Assembly: GCA_003559095.1 (NCBI GenBank)
Contig: PWMW01000187.1
Coordinates: 26,164 to 90,163 of the forward strand
Direction of reading: 5' to 3'
From: Clostridiales bacterium
GTDB taxonomy: Bacteria; Bacillota; Limnochordia; Darwinibacteriales; B1SED10-159
Length of the DNA: 64,000 nucleotides
The position numbers and the translations under genes are program-made. A model generated the notes under the pieces. It was not told the DNA's origin. It did no database searches and worked only from the letters and a program-made list of their open reading frames with translations. Numbering within the stretch: the first letter of the stretch is position 1; each line of letters begins with the position of its first letter. Below, piece by piece: positions 8,147-17,864 of the stretch.

Positions 8147-8980
8147 TCATCCGAGGTTGACTGGGGCTTTGGTCCGGGCCGACTCCAAACGTGCCAACCA
8201 AGTGTCCGGGATGAAAACCTGTCCCAGAAAGATCTGATCCTTGCCGCCCGGACCGTGGCAATCCGAGCCGCCGACGGGAGCCAGTTGGTACTCTTGAGCC
8301 AGCTGCCAATAACGTCGTTGATCCTCAGCAGAATGTGCTGAGTGAATTACCTCGATGCCGGTCAGTCCAGCATCTACCAGGTACGGTATTAAGCTGTCGT
8401 TGTTCATTAAGGCGGGGTGAGCCAGGCATGCCAAGCCACCAGCCTCCGACAGTGCCTGCACCGCTTCTGCTGGTTCAATCTTGGCCCGAGGCACATAGGC
8501 GGGCCGGCCCAACCCCAGCCAGCGGGCAAATGCTTCCTTCTTGGTTTGACAGTATCCGGCCTTCTGCAGTGCGGCAGCGATGTGCACTCTCCCGCAAGCA
8601 GCGTCACCGGCCTCAGCCTCAACGGCCGCCACTGTAATGGGAAATCCCAATGCAATTAAACGCTCGACCATGGCTGCCGTTCGCACCGCCCGTTCTGCGC
8701 GCAGCCTTGCCAAGAGTTCCAGCAGCGGTCGGTGTTCATAGTCAATCCAATAGCCCAGAATGTGTACTTCTGAGCCACGATAGTCGGAACTCAACTCAAT
8801 GCCAGGAATCATGGTCACGGAGTCAGGCATATGGGCCAGAGCAGTCCTAAGCCCACCCACAGTATCATGGTCCGTTACAGCGATAGCAGCTAGGCCCCGC
8901 TTTGCAGCTTCACGACCGATGGCAGCCGGTGTCCAACGTCCGTCAGACGCCGTCGTATGAATGTGCAGATCAACGCTCAT
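8147..8980 (-). CDS. PHP-domain phosphoesterase (YciV/RNase AM-like)
   Basis: MSVDLHIHTTASDGRWTPAAIGREAAKRGLAAIAVTDHDTVGGL...; start trimmed to 8980, where the family N-terminus begins. Confidence 0.85.
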   Translation of the reverse strand: MSVDLHIHTTASDGRWTPAAIGREAAKRGLAAIAVTDHDTVGGLRTALAHMPDSVTMIPGIELSSDYRGSEVHILGYWIDYEHRPLLELLARLRAERAVRTAAMVERLIALGFPITVAAVEAEAGDAACGRVHIAAALQKAGYCQTKKEAFARWLGLGRPAYVPRAKIEPAEAVQALSEAGGLACLAHPALMNNDSLIPYLVDAGLTGIEVIHSAHSAEDQRRYWQLAQEYQLAPVGGSDCHGPGGKDQIFLGQVFIPDTWLARLESARTKAPVNLG

Positions 8981-9043
8981 GGTACGGGTACGTCCTTTCG
9001 TCACAGAATCTCCGCCGGCCCGGTTACCGCTTCCAGGGCACAT

Positions 9044-10363
9044 TTAATCCAAATCTTCAGGGCTGATCCTGGCAAAGATGTGCGGCTGCTGTGCGGGAGC
9101 CTTATCTCCGAGTTCAAAGGCCCTGTTCACCCGCTGCTTGGCCACGGCTGCTGCATCACGGTCGCGAGCATGAACATATGCTAAGACGCCACCGTCTTGA
9201 ACAGCGTCACCCACCTTCTTCACCAACTGGAGACCGACTTCGGGATAGATCACACTCTCCTTGGTGGAGCGGCCGGCACCTAATGTCATGGCTGTGAGGC
9301 CCAGTTCCAGCGGATCCATGCCTATCACAAAGCCGGCCTGGGAAGCTGTCACCGACTCTACAATCTCTGCCTGCGGCAGTATGCTGGTATCGGCGATCAC
9401 CTTGGCATCGCCGCCCTGGGCAGCAATCATAGCGCCGAAACGCTCGAGGGCCTCACCGGACCGCAGTTTGGCCATCATCAAATCTGCGGCCTCATCAGCA
9501 TCGGCACAGCGATCGGCCAGGAGGAGCATCTCCGTGCCTAAGGCCAAACACAGCTCCAGAAGATCGTTAGGTCCGTTCCCCTGCAGAGCAGCCACAGCCT
9601 CGTTTACCTCAAGGGCATTGCCGATGGCCAAGCCCAAAGGTTGTGACATGTCCGTGACCAGTGCCACTGTCCGCCGACTTACATTGCGGCCTATAGCCAC
9701 CATCGTTCTGGCCAACGCCTGGGCATCGTCCAACTGGGCCATGAATGCACCGCGTCCAGTTTTGACGTCCAAGACAAATCCGTCGGCGCCGGCGGCGATC
9801 TTTTTGCTCATGATGGATGAGGCGATTAAGGGAATGGACTCCACGGTGGCGGTGACATCGCGCAGGGCATACAGCAGTTTGTCGGCGGGAGCCAGGGCCG
9901 CAGTCTGCCCCATGACCGCAGCCTTAATCGAGTTCACCTGTTGGATGAACTGGTTGTTCGTCAAGTCAGTACGGAATCCAGGAATACTTTCCAGTTTATC
10001 AATGGTCCCACCGGTGTGTCCGAGTCCACGCCCGGACATCTTGGCCACAGGCACGCCGCAGCTGGCCACCCAGGGAGCCAACACCAGGGTTGTGGTGTCA
10101 CCTACCCCACCGGTAGAATGCTTGTCAATCTTGGCACCTTCGATGGCTGACAAGTCTAGGACCTCGCCGGAATGGACCATACTCATGGTAAGATCCGCCG
10201 TTTCGGCTTCGCTCATGCCTTGAAAGTAGATAGCCATGCACAGGGCAGCCATCTGGTAATCCGGAAGGGAGCCCTTCGTATACTCTTCGATCAAGTACTG
10301 GATTTCTTCTGTGCTCAGAGCGTGACCTTGCCGCTTTTTCAGAATTAGGTCATATGCCCGCAT
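9044..10363 (-). CDS. pdp: Pyrimidine-nucleoside phosphorylase
   Basis: MRAYDLILKKRQGHALSTEEIQYLIEEYTKGSLPDYQMAALCMAIYFQGM...KIDKHSTGGVGDTTTLVLAPWVASCG; start set to 10363 because the longer ORF overlaps deoB. Confidence 0.93.
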   Translation of the reverse strand: MRAYDLILKKRQGHALSTEEIQYLIEEYTKGSLPDYQMAALCMAIYFQGMSEAETADLTMSMVHSGEVLDLSAIEGAKIDKHSTGGVGDTTTLVLAPWVASCGVPVAKMSGRGLGHTGGTIDKLESIPGFRTDLTNNQFIQQVNSIKAAVMGQTAALAPADKLLYALRDVTATVESIPLIASSIMSKKIAAGADGFVLDVKTGRGAFMAQLDDAQALARTMVAIGRNVSRRTVALVTDMSQPLGLAIGNALEVNEAVAALQGNGPNDLLELCLALGTEMLLLADRCADADEAADLMMAKLRSGEALERFGAMIAAQGGDAKVIADTSILPQAEIVESVTASQAGFVIGMDPLELGLTAMTLGAGRSTKESVIYPEVGLQLVKKVGDAVQDGGVLAYVHARDRDAAAVAKQRVNRAFELGDKAPAQQPHIFARISPEDLD

Positions 10364-10370
10364 AGTCCGG

Positions 10371-11549
10371 TCACCCCTTCTGCACGTCGGTCCAAAAGCT
10401 TGTTCCGTGAACACGAGCGCCGACAGCAAAGATCTCTGCCAGTGTTTTTGCCACATCGGCAAAGGTTGAGCGAACTCCCAAATCCACGGATTGGATCTGA
10501 TCGCCAAATACCAAGAGCGGAACATACTCCCGCGAATGATCCGTGCTGCTTGTGGTGGGGTCACATCCATGATCGGCCAAGATGATCAATACGTCGGCAG
10601 GCTTCATAGCCTCGAAGATTTCGGGCAGACGTTGGTCAAACTCTTCTAGTCCCCGTCCGTAATTGTGGGGATCGTTGCGATGTCCCCAAAGCATGTCAAA
10701 GTCCACCAAGTTAGCGAAGATGAGACTGGGCGCCGGCGAACTGTGCATGAACTGCAGCGTTTTATCTACTGTGTCCATGTTGTTTTTTGTTTTCAGTTTT
10801 TCCGAAATGCCGCGGCCAGCAAAGATGTCCCAAATCTTACCAACGCCGAGGACGGGAATATCTTGTTCAACCAAAGTGTCGAGAATCGTGGTTCCCGTGG
10901 GTGCGAGACTGAAGTCCCGTCGACGACTGGTGCGCTGAAAACTGCCGGGCTCGCCAACAAACGGACGGGCAATGACGCGGCCTACAGCATGCTCCCCTTG
11001 CAGCTGATTCCGGGCTGTTTCACACCAATCATAGAGGGTGTCGATGCTGACCACATCCTCGTGGGCAGCGATTTGGAACACGCTGTCAGCGGACGTGTAC
11101 ACGATAGGATAGCCGGTTCGCATGTGTTCAGACCCTAACTCCTCGATAATGGCCGTTCCCGACGCGGGCTTATTGCCCAAGACATCCTCCACGCCAATGG
11201 CTGTGCAGAACGCACCCAAGACATCGGCGGGGAATCCTTCGGGATACGTGGGAAACGGCTCCTGCAACTGCAGTCCCGCGATCTCCCAATGGCCAGTGGT
11301 GGTATCCTTGCCTTTGCTGGCTTCTGCCATCTTGCCCCAAGCGCCCCGGGGTGCAGGTACGGCGGGAACGCCCTTAACGGGTATGATGTTGCCCAGTCCC
11401 AGTTCAGCCAAGTTGGGCAGGTTAAGTCCACCGGTGGCCTCAGCCACGTTGCCCAAGGTATTACTGCCCTGATCCCCGTAATCTGCGGCATCGGGCATTG
11501 CGCCGACGCCTACACTATCCAAAACGATTAAGATCACTCGTCTCATCAT
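10371..11549 (-). CDS. deoB: Phosphopentomutase
   Basis: [48 protein letters not shown]. Confidence 0.95.
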   Translation of the reverse strand: MMRRVILIVLDSVGVGAMPDAADYGDQGSNTLGNVAEATGGLNLPNLAELGLGNIIPVKGVPAVPAPRGAWGKMAEASKGKDTTTGHWEIAGLQLQEPFPTYPEGFPADVLGAFCTAIGVEDVLGNKPASGTAIIEELGSEHMRTGYPIVYTSADSVFQIAAHEDVVSIDTLYDWCETARNQLQGEHAVGRVIARPFVGEPGSFQRTSRRRDFSLAPTGTTILDTLVEQDIPVLGVGKIWDIFAGRGISEKLKTKNNMDTVDKTLQFMHSSPAPSLIFANLVDFDMLWGHRNDPHNYGRGLEEFDQRLPEIFEAMKPADVLIILADHGCDPTTSSTDHSREYVPLLVFGDQIQSVDLGVRSTFADVAKTLAEIFAVGARVHGTSFWTDVQKG

Positions 11550-12451
11550 TCATCCTCCAATTCCGACCTTGGGTGCGCCTGCCGATATATGCTGCGCAGG
11601 TGGTCCTTGTTCAAATGCGTGTATATCTGGGTAGTGGAGATATCTGCATGTCCCAGCATTTCCTGTACTGAACGCAGATCGGCCCCACCAGTCAGTAAAT
11701 GCGTAGCAAAGGAATGCCGCAGTGTATGGGGCGTCAGCGGAAACGCGAGGTGCATCTGCATCCCATACTGCTTCAGCAGCTTCCAAAAACCCTGCCGCGT
11801 CAGACGAGAACCGCGCACACTGAGGAACAAGGCCCGCTCATGGCTGCGCTGCGGTCGCACCAGCCGCGGGCGTCCCTGGTGCACATATTGGAGCACCGCC
11901 TTTTGGGCGTGGCGACCCACGGGCACCAGGCGCTCCTTGCTGCCTTTACCCAGGCAGCGAACATATCCCATGTCGTCAATATCTCCCATATTCAAATTCA
12001 AAAGTTCGGAAACACGCAGTCCTGTACCATAGCCCATCTCCAAGAGCGCTCGATCCCGCAGTCCCGTAGGTTTTTCTGTACGGCAAGACTCCAGCAGCTG
12101 CTCCACCTGTTCGAGAGATAGTACGTTGGGTAGTTTTTGGCTGCGAGTCGGGGTCGTTAGAAAGGCTGTCGGGTTCTCCTCTACTAGCTCTTCCCGCTCC
12201 AGGTAGCCGAAGAATCCCCGCAGGGACGCGGCTCGCCGGGCAATGGTGGCAGTCTCACGGCCGTCGGCAACCAGATGGCGGAGATATTGCAAAATGTCTG
12301 TCTCACTGACATCAGCAAGCTCGAGACCGGATTCCTGACAGTGGTGGGCGAAGTGGTTCAAATCCCTGCCATAGGCCAGAAGGCTGTTCTCTGCGAGTCC
12401 TCGTTCCACAGTGAGATAGTTAATATAGTCGCCAACATGTTCAGGGTTCAA
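11546..12451 (-). CDS. xerD: Tyrosine recombinase XerD
   Basis: C-terminal [36 protein letters not shown]; conserved xerD-deoB-pdp context. Confidence 0.9.
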   Translation of the reverse strand: MNPEHVGDYINYLTVERGLAENSLLAYGRDLNHFAHHCQESGLELADVSETDILQYLRHLVADGRETATIARRAASLRGFFGYLEREELVEENPTAFLTTPTRSQKLPNVLSLEQVEQLLESCRTEKPTGLRDRALLEMGYGTGLRVSELLNLNMGDIDDMGYVRCLGKGSKERLVPVGRHAQKAVLQYVHQGRPRLVRPQRSHERALFLSVRGSRLTRQGFWKLLKQYGMQMHLAFPLTPHTLRHSFATHLLTGGADLRSVQEMLGHADISTTQIYTHLNKDHLRSIYRQAHPRSELEDE

Positions 12452-13086
12452 TGCCCGATCACCTCCTGGCGCTGCAGGTGGGATGTGTCGTTAATGGAGC
12501 GAATGGACCAGTGTACACCTTCGCTGTCTGTAGCAGCGGCTAACTCTGATAACGAAGTATTGTACATGCGGAACCGATATGCCTCATCTAACGGTATGCC
12601 AAGGATGCTGCAGAAGACCAACCGCATAGCCCCCCCGTGAGAAACCACGGCGATGGTTTCTCCGGCATGGGTCCGCGCTAGACCTCCTAGGGCAGCCAGC
12701 ATGCGATCCTGGACGGCATGGGGACTCTCGGCCCCTGGAATCGCAGCCTGCCCCGCTGCGGAGTAGCGCTGCCGGAAAAGATCCGGATACACCTGTTTGA
12801 TCTCATCGCGGGTGAGCCCTTCCCAGACGCCAAAGTGCGTTTCGCGCAGGCGCGGGTCTTTGGGAACGTCTAGACCATGGTATTGTGCTATGGTCACCGC
12901 GGTTTGGTGCGCTCGGTTCAAATCACTGCTGTAGATGGCAGCCAAAGGGAAGTTCTGCAGGCGCTTTCCGAGAAAACCAGCCTGCCGCAAACCTTGCTCT
13001 GATAATTCAATGTCCATCTGTCCCTGATAGCGGGCCTGTTGGTTCCAAGGAGTTTCGCCATGTCGAATTAGGTAAATGGTGCCCAA
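12448..13086 (-). CDS. Histidine phosphatase family protein (phosphoglycerate mutase / CobC-like)
   Basis: IYLIRHGETPWNQQARYQGQMDIELSEQG ... VVSHGGAMR. Confidence 0.88.
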   Translation of the reverse strand: MGTIYLIRHGETPWNQQARYQGQMDIELSEQGLRQAGFLGKRLQNFPLAAIYSSDLNRAHQTAVTIAQYHGLDVPKDPRLRETHFGVWEGLTRDEIKQVYPDLFRQRYSAAGQAAIPGAESPHAVQDRMLAALGGLARTHAGETIAVVSHGGAMRLVFCSILGIPLDEAYRFRMYNTSLSELAAATDSEGVHWSIRSINDTSHLQRQEVIGH

Positions 13087-13142
13087 GATCCCGCCCCCTT
13101 AGCTGGAAGTTCGTGGCTGGCAGGTTCGATTCCAATGCGAAG

Positions 13143-13208
13143 TTAGCCTCCACCAGCGATGACGTTGATCGAAAACTCGTCATCCATTATAAATTCCCGC
13201 TTCAACAA
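13143..13208 (-). CDS. Candidate small ORF, about 20-22 aa: (M)LKREFIMDDEFSINVIAGGG
   Basis: Not in ORF track; minus-strand GGCAGGAG-ATTCC-TTG-TTG gives a strong SD 5-8 nt from TTG start codons, ending TAA at 13143-13145. Confidence 0.35.
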   Translation of the reverse strand: MLKREFIMDDEFSINVIAGGG

Positions 13209-13242
13209 GGAATCTCCTGCCCACAGTCCCTGGACGGCAAGA

Positions 13243-13274
13243 CCGAACCGGAGAGATTGCCCTCCCCGGTCCGG
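13243..13274 (-). other. Strong RNA hairpin between the VOR gamma gene and the sORF/phosphatase
   Basis: Minus CCGGACCGGGGAG-GGCAAT-CTCTCCGGTTCGG: 13 continuous pairs including 2 G-U; weak U-tract. Confidence 0.55.
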
Positions 13275-13289
13275 TGGTCCAAAGCACGC

Positions 13290-13820
13290 CTATTGGTACT
13301 GACGACCCTTACTCAAGGCTTCCATGTTGAGGGGAATCAACCGGTGGTGCCGGGCTGGCAGCACGGTCTTTAGCGAATCTTCGATAGACTGCAGCGAGAC
13401 CAGCTTGGTGGCCTCGATAAAGCATCCCAAGGCCACTAGGTTGGCAATCCGGGAATTGCCCAGTTCCTCCGCCACATCTGTGGCTGGAACAGCAATCACC
13501 TTGACATCCGAGCGTGTGGGTGCCTGATCAATCAATGATGAATTGTAAATCAACAGACCCCCGGGTCTCACCGTGTCCTCGAAACGTTCGAGGGACGGCA
13601 GGTTCATGACAATGGCGGTGTCAGATTGGTTCACCATGGGCGAACCAATGTCCTCTTCGCTGACAACCACCGCGCAGTTACAGGTACCACCCCGTTGTTC
13701 GGGGCCGTAGGACGGAAACCAGGTGACATCCTTCCCTTCCAGCATACCGGCGGTAGCCAAGAGCTGACCTAAGACCAAGACTCCTTGACCGCCAAACCCA
13801 GCGACCAGCAACTCATGCAT
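13290..13820 (-). CDS. 2-oxoacid:ferredoxin oxidoreductase gamma subunit (VorC/KorC-like)
   Basis: MHELLVAGFGGQGVLVLGQLLATAGMLEGKDVTWFPSYGPEQRGGTCNCAVVVS; start trimmed to 13820. Confidence 0.92.
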   Translation of the reverse strand: MHELLVAGFGGQGVLVLGQLLATAGMLEGKDVTWFPSYGPEQRGGTCNCAVVVSEEDIGSPMVNQSDTAIVMNLPSLERFEDTVRPGGLLIYNSSLIDQAPTRSDVKVIAVPATDVAEELGNSRIANLVALGCFIEATKLVSLQSIEDSLKTVLPARHHRLIPLNMEALSKGRQYQ

Positions 13821-14571
13821 TTGCTTCGCCCCCTTTGTCCGGACTTCGGAACTCACCCAAAGGATAATAAGGTACCATATTCTCGCGAACCCAAGCCAAG
13901 GCCTCATTAGGCTCCATACCCCAGTTCACTGGGCATGTTGAGAGGACCTCCACCATGGCAAAGCCCTGATGGTTTTTCTGCACTTCGAAGGCTTTATGGA
14001 TGGCCTTTTTTGCCTGGAGTACATGCTTGGCATCATGGGTGGAAACACGGGCAATGTACGAGGCACCGGGAAGGGTTGCCAGCATTTCCGACATCTTGAT
14101 GGGGTAACCGGTGGTTTCGACACAGCGTCCCAGCGGTGAAGTGGCGGTCTTCTGCCCCACCAATGTTGTGGGAGCCATCTGGCCGCTGGTCATGCCGTAG
14201 ATTGCGTTATTGACAAAAATTACCGTGATATTCTCGCTGCGGGCCGCAGCGTGCACGATTTCGGCGGTACCGATGGAAGCCAAATCACCATCACCTTGGT
14301 AGGTGAAGACCATGCGATCGGGAAGAACACGTTTGATGCCAGTGGCCACAGCAGGAGCGCGGCCGTGGGCTGCCTGCTGCATGTCGCAGTTCAAGTACTT
14401 GTAAGCAAAGACGGAGCAGCCGACGCTGGCTACGCCCACCGTTTTGTCCAAGATGTCGTGGTTATCAATGGCCTCAGCCACCAAACGATGAATAATGCCA
14501 TGGGTACAGCCCGGACAGTAATGAAAGGGAATTTCAGCTAAGGCCTTCGGCCTTTGGAAAACGGTTTTCAT
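13813..14571 (-). CDS. 2-oxoacid:ferredoxin oxidoreductase beta (TPP-binding) subunit
   Basis: HYCPGCTHGIIHRLVAEAI ... YQGDGDLASIGTAEIVHAAARSENITVIFVNNAIYGMTSGQ. Confidence 0.93.
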   Translation of the reverse strand: MKTVFQRPKALAEIPFHYCPGCTHGIIHRLVAEAIDNHDILDKTVGVASVGCSVFAYKYLNCDMQQAAHGRAPAVATGIKRVLPDRMVFTYQGDGDLASIGTAEIVHAAARSENITVIFVNNAIYGMTSGQMAPTTLVGQKTATSPLGRCVETTGYPIKMSEMLATLPGASYIARVSTHDAKHVLQAKKAIHKAFEVQKNHQGFAMVEVLSTCPVNWGMEPNEALAWVRENMVPYYPLGEFRSPDKGGEANA

Positions 14572-15632
14572 GATGGGCTGCCTCCTTTACTGAAGAGCTC
14601 TTCAACTCGCTGCACCAGTTCTTCGGGGTCGGGAACCATGCCACCCATTCGATTGTGGAAATGCACCGGAACCCGTCCGTTGACTATCAAGCGCACATCT
14701 TCAACCATCTGACCAGCGCTCAACTCAACCACCAGCAGAGGCGTTCCTTTGGCAGCCAACTCTGCGATGGGCGGTTCTGGGAAGGGGAAGACCGTTTTTG
14801 GTCGGATCAACCCGAGGCGAAGTCCGCGTTTTCTGGCCATCTGCACAGCTGTTTTGGCTACCCGAGCTACGATGCCGTAGGCAACAATGACCAGCTCGGC
14901 GTCGTCGGTGTCTGTGGCCTCCCAGCGCATTTCTTCCGCCGCAATCCGGCGGTACTTGTCAGTCAGCTGGAAGTTCTTCTGTTCGAAGGACTCGGGAATG
15001 ATGTCCAAGGTTGTGATCACATTCTGCGGACGACCGCTGGCTCCTGTGGTGGCCCAGGGTTTATCCACAACGGGAAGTTCGCCATTGTGAAATTCCACGG
15101 GTTCCATCATCTGACCCAAGATTCCATCGCCCATGATCATAACGGGGTTATTCCATTTTTCCGCCAGAAAAAAGGCATCGCGGGCCATGTCGGCCATCTC
15201 CTGTACGGACCCAGGGGTAAGCACGATCATACGATAATCGCCGTGACCCCCGCCTTTAACGGCTTGGAAGTAATCGCCCTGGGCCGGATGGATTCCACCC
15301 AGACCTGGTCCACAGCGAACAATGTTTACGATTACACACGGAAGTTCGGCCCCAGCGATATAGGATATACCTTCGGTTTTGAGGCTGATGCCAGGACTTG
15401 AAGACGATGTCATCACCCGAGCCCCGGCCCCAGCGGCACCATAGACCATGTTGATGGCCGCAACTTCGCTTTCAGCCTGCAGAAATACACCTTCGTGTTC
15501 TGGAAGATGCTCAGACATATAGGCGGGGATTTCATTCTGCGGTGTGATGGGATAACCGAAAAAGGCTTTGCAGCCAGCGCGAATAGCGCCTTCGGCTAGA
15601 GCTTCGTTTCCTTTCATTAACACTTTTGCCAT
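14568..15632 (-). CDS. vorB: 2-oxoacid (3-methyl-2-oxobutanoate):ferredoxin oxidoreductase alpha subunit, VorB-like
   Basis: MKGNEALAEGAIRAGCKAFFGYPITPQNEIPAYMSEHLP...ESEVAAINMVYGAAGAGARVMTSSSSPGISLKTEGISY. Confidence 0.9.
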   Translation of the reverse strand: MAKVLMKGNEALAEGAIRAGCKAFFGYPITPQNEIPAYMSEHLPEHEGVFLQAESEVAAINMVYGAAGAGARVMTSSSSPGISLKTEGISYIAGAELPCVIVNIVRCGPGLGGIHPAQGDYFQAVKGGGHGDYRMIVLTPGSVQEMADMARDAFFLAEKWNNPVMIMGDGILGQMMEPVEFHNGELPVVDKPWATTGASGRPQNVITTLDIIPESFEQKNFQLTDKYRRIAAEEMRWEATDTDDAELVIVAYGIVARVAKTAVQMARKRGLRLGLIRPKTVFPFPEPPIAELAAKGTPLLVVELSAGQMVEDVRLIVNGRVPVHFHNRMGGMVPDPEELVQRVEELFSKGGSPS

Positions 15633-15660
15633 GGGTGGTCACTCCTTTCAAACACTGGAA

Positions 15661-15873
15661 TTAGGCCCGCTCAACGGTAATCACTACGTCCGGACACATG
15701 GTTGCACACAGGGTGCAACCCGTGCATTTTTCTGGATGCACGGCAGTGACGGCGTGAAAGCCCTTGGCGTTGATGGGTTTTCCTAGTTCAAGAACGCCGT
15801 GCGGGCAGGCAGGGACACATAATCTGCAACCTTTACAGCGCTGTGTATCAATGATTACTTGACCTTTTGGCAT
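15661..15873 (-). CDS. 2x[4Fe-4S] ferredoxin-type subunit
   Basis: CKGCRLCVPACPHGVLEL...CTGCTLCATMCPDVVI, two CxxCxxCxxxCP clusters. Confidence 0.93.
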   Translation of the reverse strand: MPKGQVIIDTQRCKGCRLCVPACPHGVLELGKPINAKGFHAVTAVHPEKCTGCTLCATMCPDVVITVERA

Positions 15874-16955
15874 GGGATCAACCTCCCGGAAGGATATTGG
15901 CGAGGCTCTTCTTCACCAGAAAGGACACGGGTGCCCGCTTCGGCTAGAGCCTCCAATTCGTGTTCGCCAGGCAGTGTGATGTGCAGCCCGATCCAATCCG
16001 TATATTGGATGATGGCATGGCAGATCCGCTTGGAGTAGGCTAAGCCGCCAGTCAAAACCACAGCATCGCAGGGGCCATCCAGCGCCATGCGGGCCCGTCC
16101 GATTTCTTTGGCCGTTTGGTAGGCCATGGCATCGAGCAGCAGCGATACTTTTTCATCACCGGCATCGGCCCGTTGCTCCAGCTCGCGTCCATCATTGCTG
16201 CCAAGATGTGCCACTAAGCCACCTTTTCCCACCAACGAGCGGTACAACTGCTGTCGTTCTACGTCAGTACGGAAGATGTGTCGGATCAGTCCTGTTACGG
16301 GCAGTGTACCGCTGCGCTCAGGTGACATAGGCCCTTCACCGTCGAGGGCGTTGTTCACATCGACTACCTGGCCCCTGCGATGGGCGCCGACGGATATGCC
16401 GCCGCCCATGTGGACAACGATCAAGTTACATTGATCATACGCTTTACCCAACTGGGCAGCGGCGCGACGAGCCATGGCTTTTTGGTTCAATGCGTGGAAA
16501 ATGCTGCGTCGCGGGATGTTGGGGTGGCCGCTGAACCGTGCTACTGGCTGCAGTTCATCCACCACCACCGGATCAGCCACGAAAGCGGGAACATTCCACT
16601 GCGTACTGTATTCCTGAGCCATGATCGCAGCCAGATTGGATGCATGGGTGCCGTATCTACAGGTGCGTAGGTCCGTTAGCAGACGTTCATTGAGCGGATA
16701 TGTTCCGCTGGGAATGGGCTGCAGCAGACCACCTCGGGCCATGACGGCGTCGAAGGCATGCTCCAGAGCCCCTTCCTCCCGCAGCCATTGGTCGACCATG
16801 GCCTTGCGGTAGGCCAACTGCTCCATGATGTGACCGAACTGACTGAGCTCAGCTGCATCATGTGTAATTGTTGTCTTCAAGCTGCAGTGGCCTTTGTCAA
16901 ACACCGCTGCTTTGGTGCTAGTGGAACCGGGATTGAGCACTAAAAGTCGATACAT
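15855..16955 (-). CDS. buk: Butyrate kinase (paralog 2)
   Basis: YRLLVLNPGSTSTKAAVFDKG; ARGGLLQPIPSGTY; VHMGGGISVGAHRRGQVVDVNNALDGEGPMSPERSG. Confidence 0.93.
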   Translation of the reverse strand: MYRLLVLNPGSTSTKAAVFDKGHCSLKTTITHDAAELSQFGHIMEQLAYRKAMVDQWLREEGALEHAFDAVMARGGLLQPIPSGTYPLNERLLTDLRTCRYGTHASNLAAIMAQEYSTQWNVPAFVADPVVVDELQPVARFSGHPNIPRRSIFHALNQKAMARRAAAQLGKAYDQCNLIVVHMGGGISVGAHRRGQVVDVNNALDGEGPMSPERSGTLPVTGLIRHIFRTDVERQQLYRSLVGKGGLVAHLGSNDGRELEQRADAGDEKVSLLLDAMAYQTAKEIGRARMALDGPCDAVVLTGGLAYSKRICHAIIQYTDWIGLHITLPGEHELEALAEAGTRVLSGEEEPRQYPSGRLIPCQKVK

Positions 16956-16967
16956 GATGGCCTCCCT

Positions 16968-17864
16968 TCAAGACCCGGCTTTGCAGGCCACAGCAATGGA
17001 ATTGAGTTTTGCTTCCCTGCTGTCAGCACGGCTGGTCAGCACCACTGGACAGGCAGCCCCCCACACCACGCCGGCACTGGGCAGATGTGCCAGATAGACC
17101 ATGGATTTGTAAAGAACGTTCCCCGAAGTGATCTCCGGGACCACGAGAATGTCAGCAGCTCCCGCCACGGGCCCGGTGATCCCTTTGTGTTCCGCCGCTT
17201 CTTTGGAAATGGCATTATCCAGCGCCAAGGGACCATCAACATCCATGTCCACGGCCAATTGTCCGCGCTGCGCCATCTTCACAATGATGGCGGCGTCCAG
17301 CGTTTCCTGCATTTTGGGATTCACTGTTTCTACCGCGGCCAGCAGTGCTGCCTTGGGTCGAGTTATCCCCAATCGTATGGCCAGTTCCCCGGCATTCTCC
17401 AAAATCTGCACTTTTTGCTCCAGCGTCGGTGCGATGTTCATGCCGCCGTCGGTTAAGAGGCGCAAACTGCCGTCGGCAAACTGCAAAACTCCAATATGGC
17501 TGAGAAGTGGCTTTTTGCGCAGGCCCGTTTCCTTGTCCAAGACGGCCTGCAGTAAGACGCCTGTACTCAAAAGACCTTTCATCAAGATGGAAGCTTCGCC
17601 CGTGCGGATCTTCGCTACCGCAGCAGCTGCCGCCTCTTTTGGGTTGGCTGCTTCGATGATCTCGAACGTAGAGATATCCACGCCTGCTTGGTCAGCAGCT
17701 TGCGCAATGGCCTCACTGCGTCCTGTGAGGAACACTGAACTGACCAAGCCGAGACCAGCGGCATCCGCTGCGGCTTCCAAAACTGGGGGATCTGCCGCCC
17801 AAGCCACGGCCATGCCCTGACCCTGCGCCTGCTGAAGTTGATCCAACAGAACTTCAAAGCCCAT
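16968..17864 (-). CDS. ptb: Phosphate butyryltransferase family protein
   Basis: ASILMKGLLSTGVLLQAVLDKETGLRKKPLLSHIGVLQF ... DGPLALDNAISKEAAEHKGITGPVAGAADILVVPEITSGNVLYKS. Confidence 0.92.
   Translation of the reverse strand: MGFEVLLDQLQQAQGQGMAVAWAADPPVLEAAADAAGLGLVSSVFLTGRSEAIAQAADQAGVDISTFEIIEAANPKEAAAAAVAKIRTGEASILMKGLLSTGVLLQAVLDKETGLRKKPLLSHIGVLQFADGSLRLLTDGGMNIAPTLEQKVQILENAGELAIRLGITRPKAALLAAVETVNPKMQETLDAAIIVKMAQRGQLAVDMDVDGPLALDNAISKEAAEHKGITGPVAGAADILVVPEITSGNVLYKSMVYLAHLPSAGVVWGAACPVVLTSRADSREAKLNSIAVACKAGS

Noticed and set aside
9261-10223. 320-aa plus-strand ORF
   Set aside because: Antisense to pdp; Ser/Ala/Arg-rich shadow translation, no family motif or SD.
11546-12451. Tyrosine recombinase as a mobile-element integrase
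   Set aside because: Sequence and xerD-deoB-pdp context fit housekeeping XerD; no att-like repeats or cargo nearby.
13115-13145. tRNA-like T-loop GGTTCGATTCC
   Set aside because: Flanking bases do not form a T-stem, and no acceptor, D or anticodon arms could be found around it.
14655-15401. 248-aa plus-strand ORF
   Set aside because: Antisense to vorB; no domain signature.
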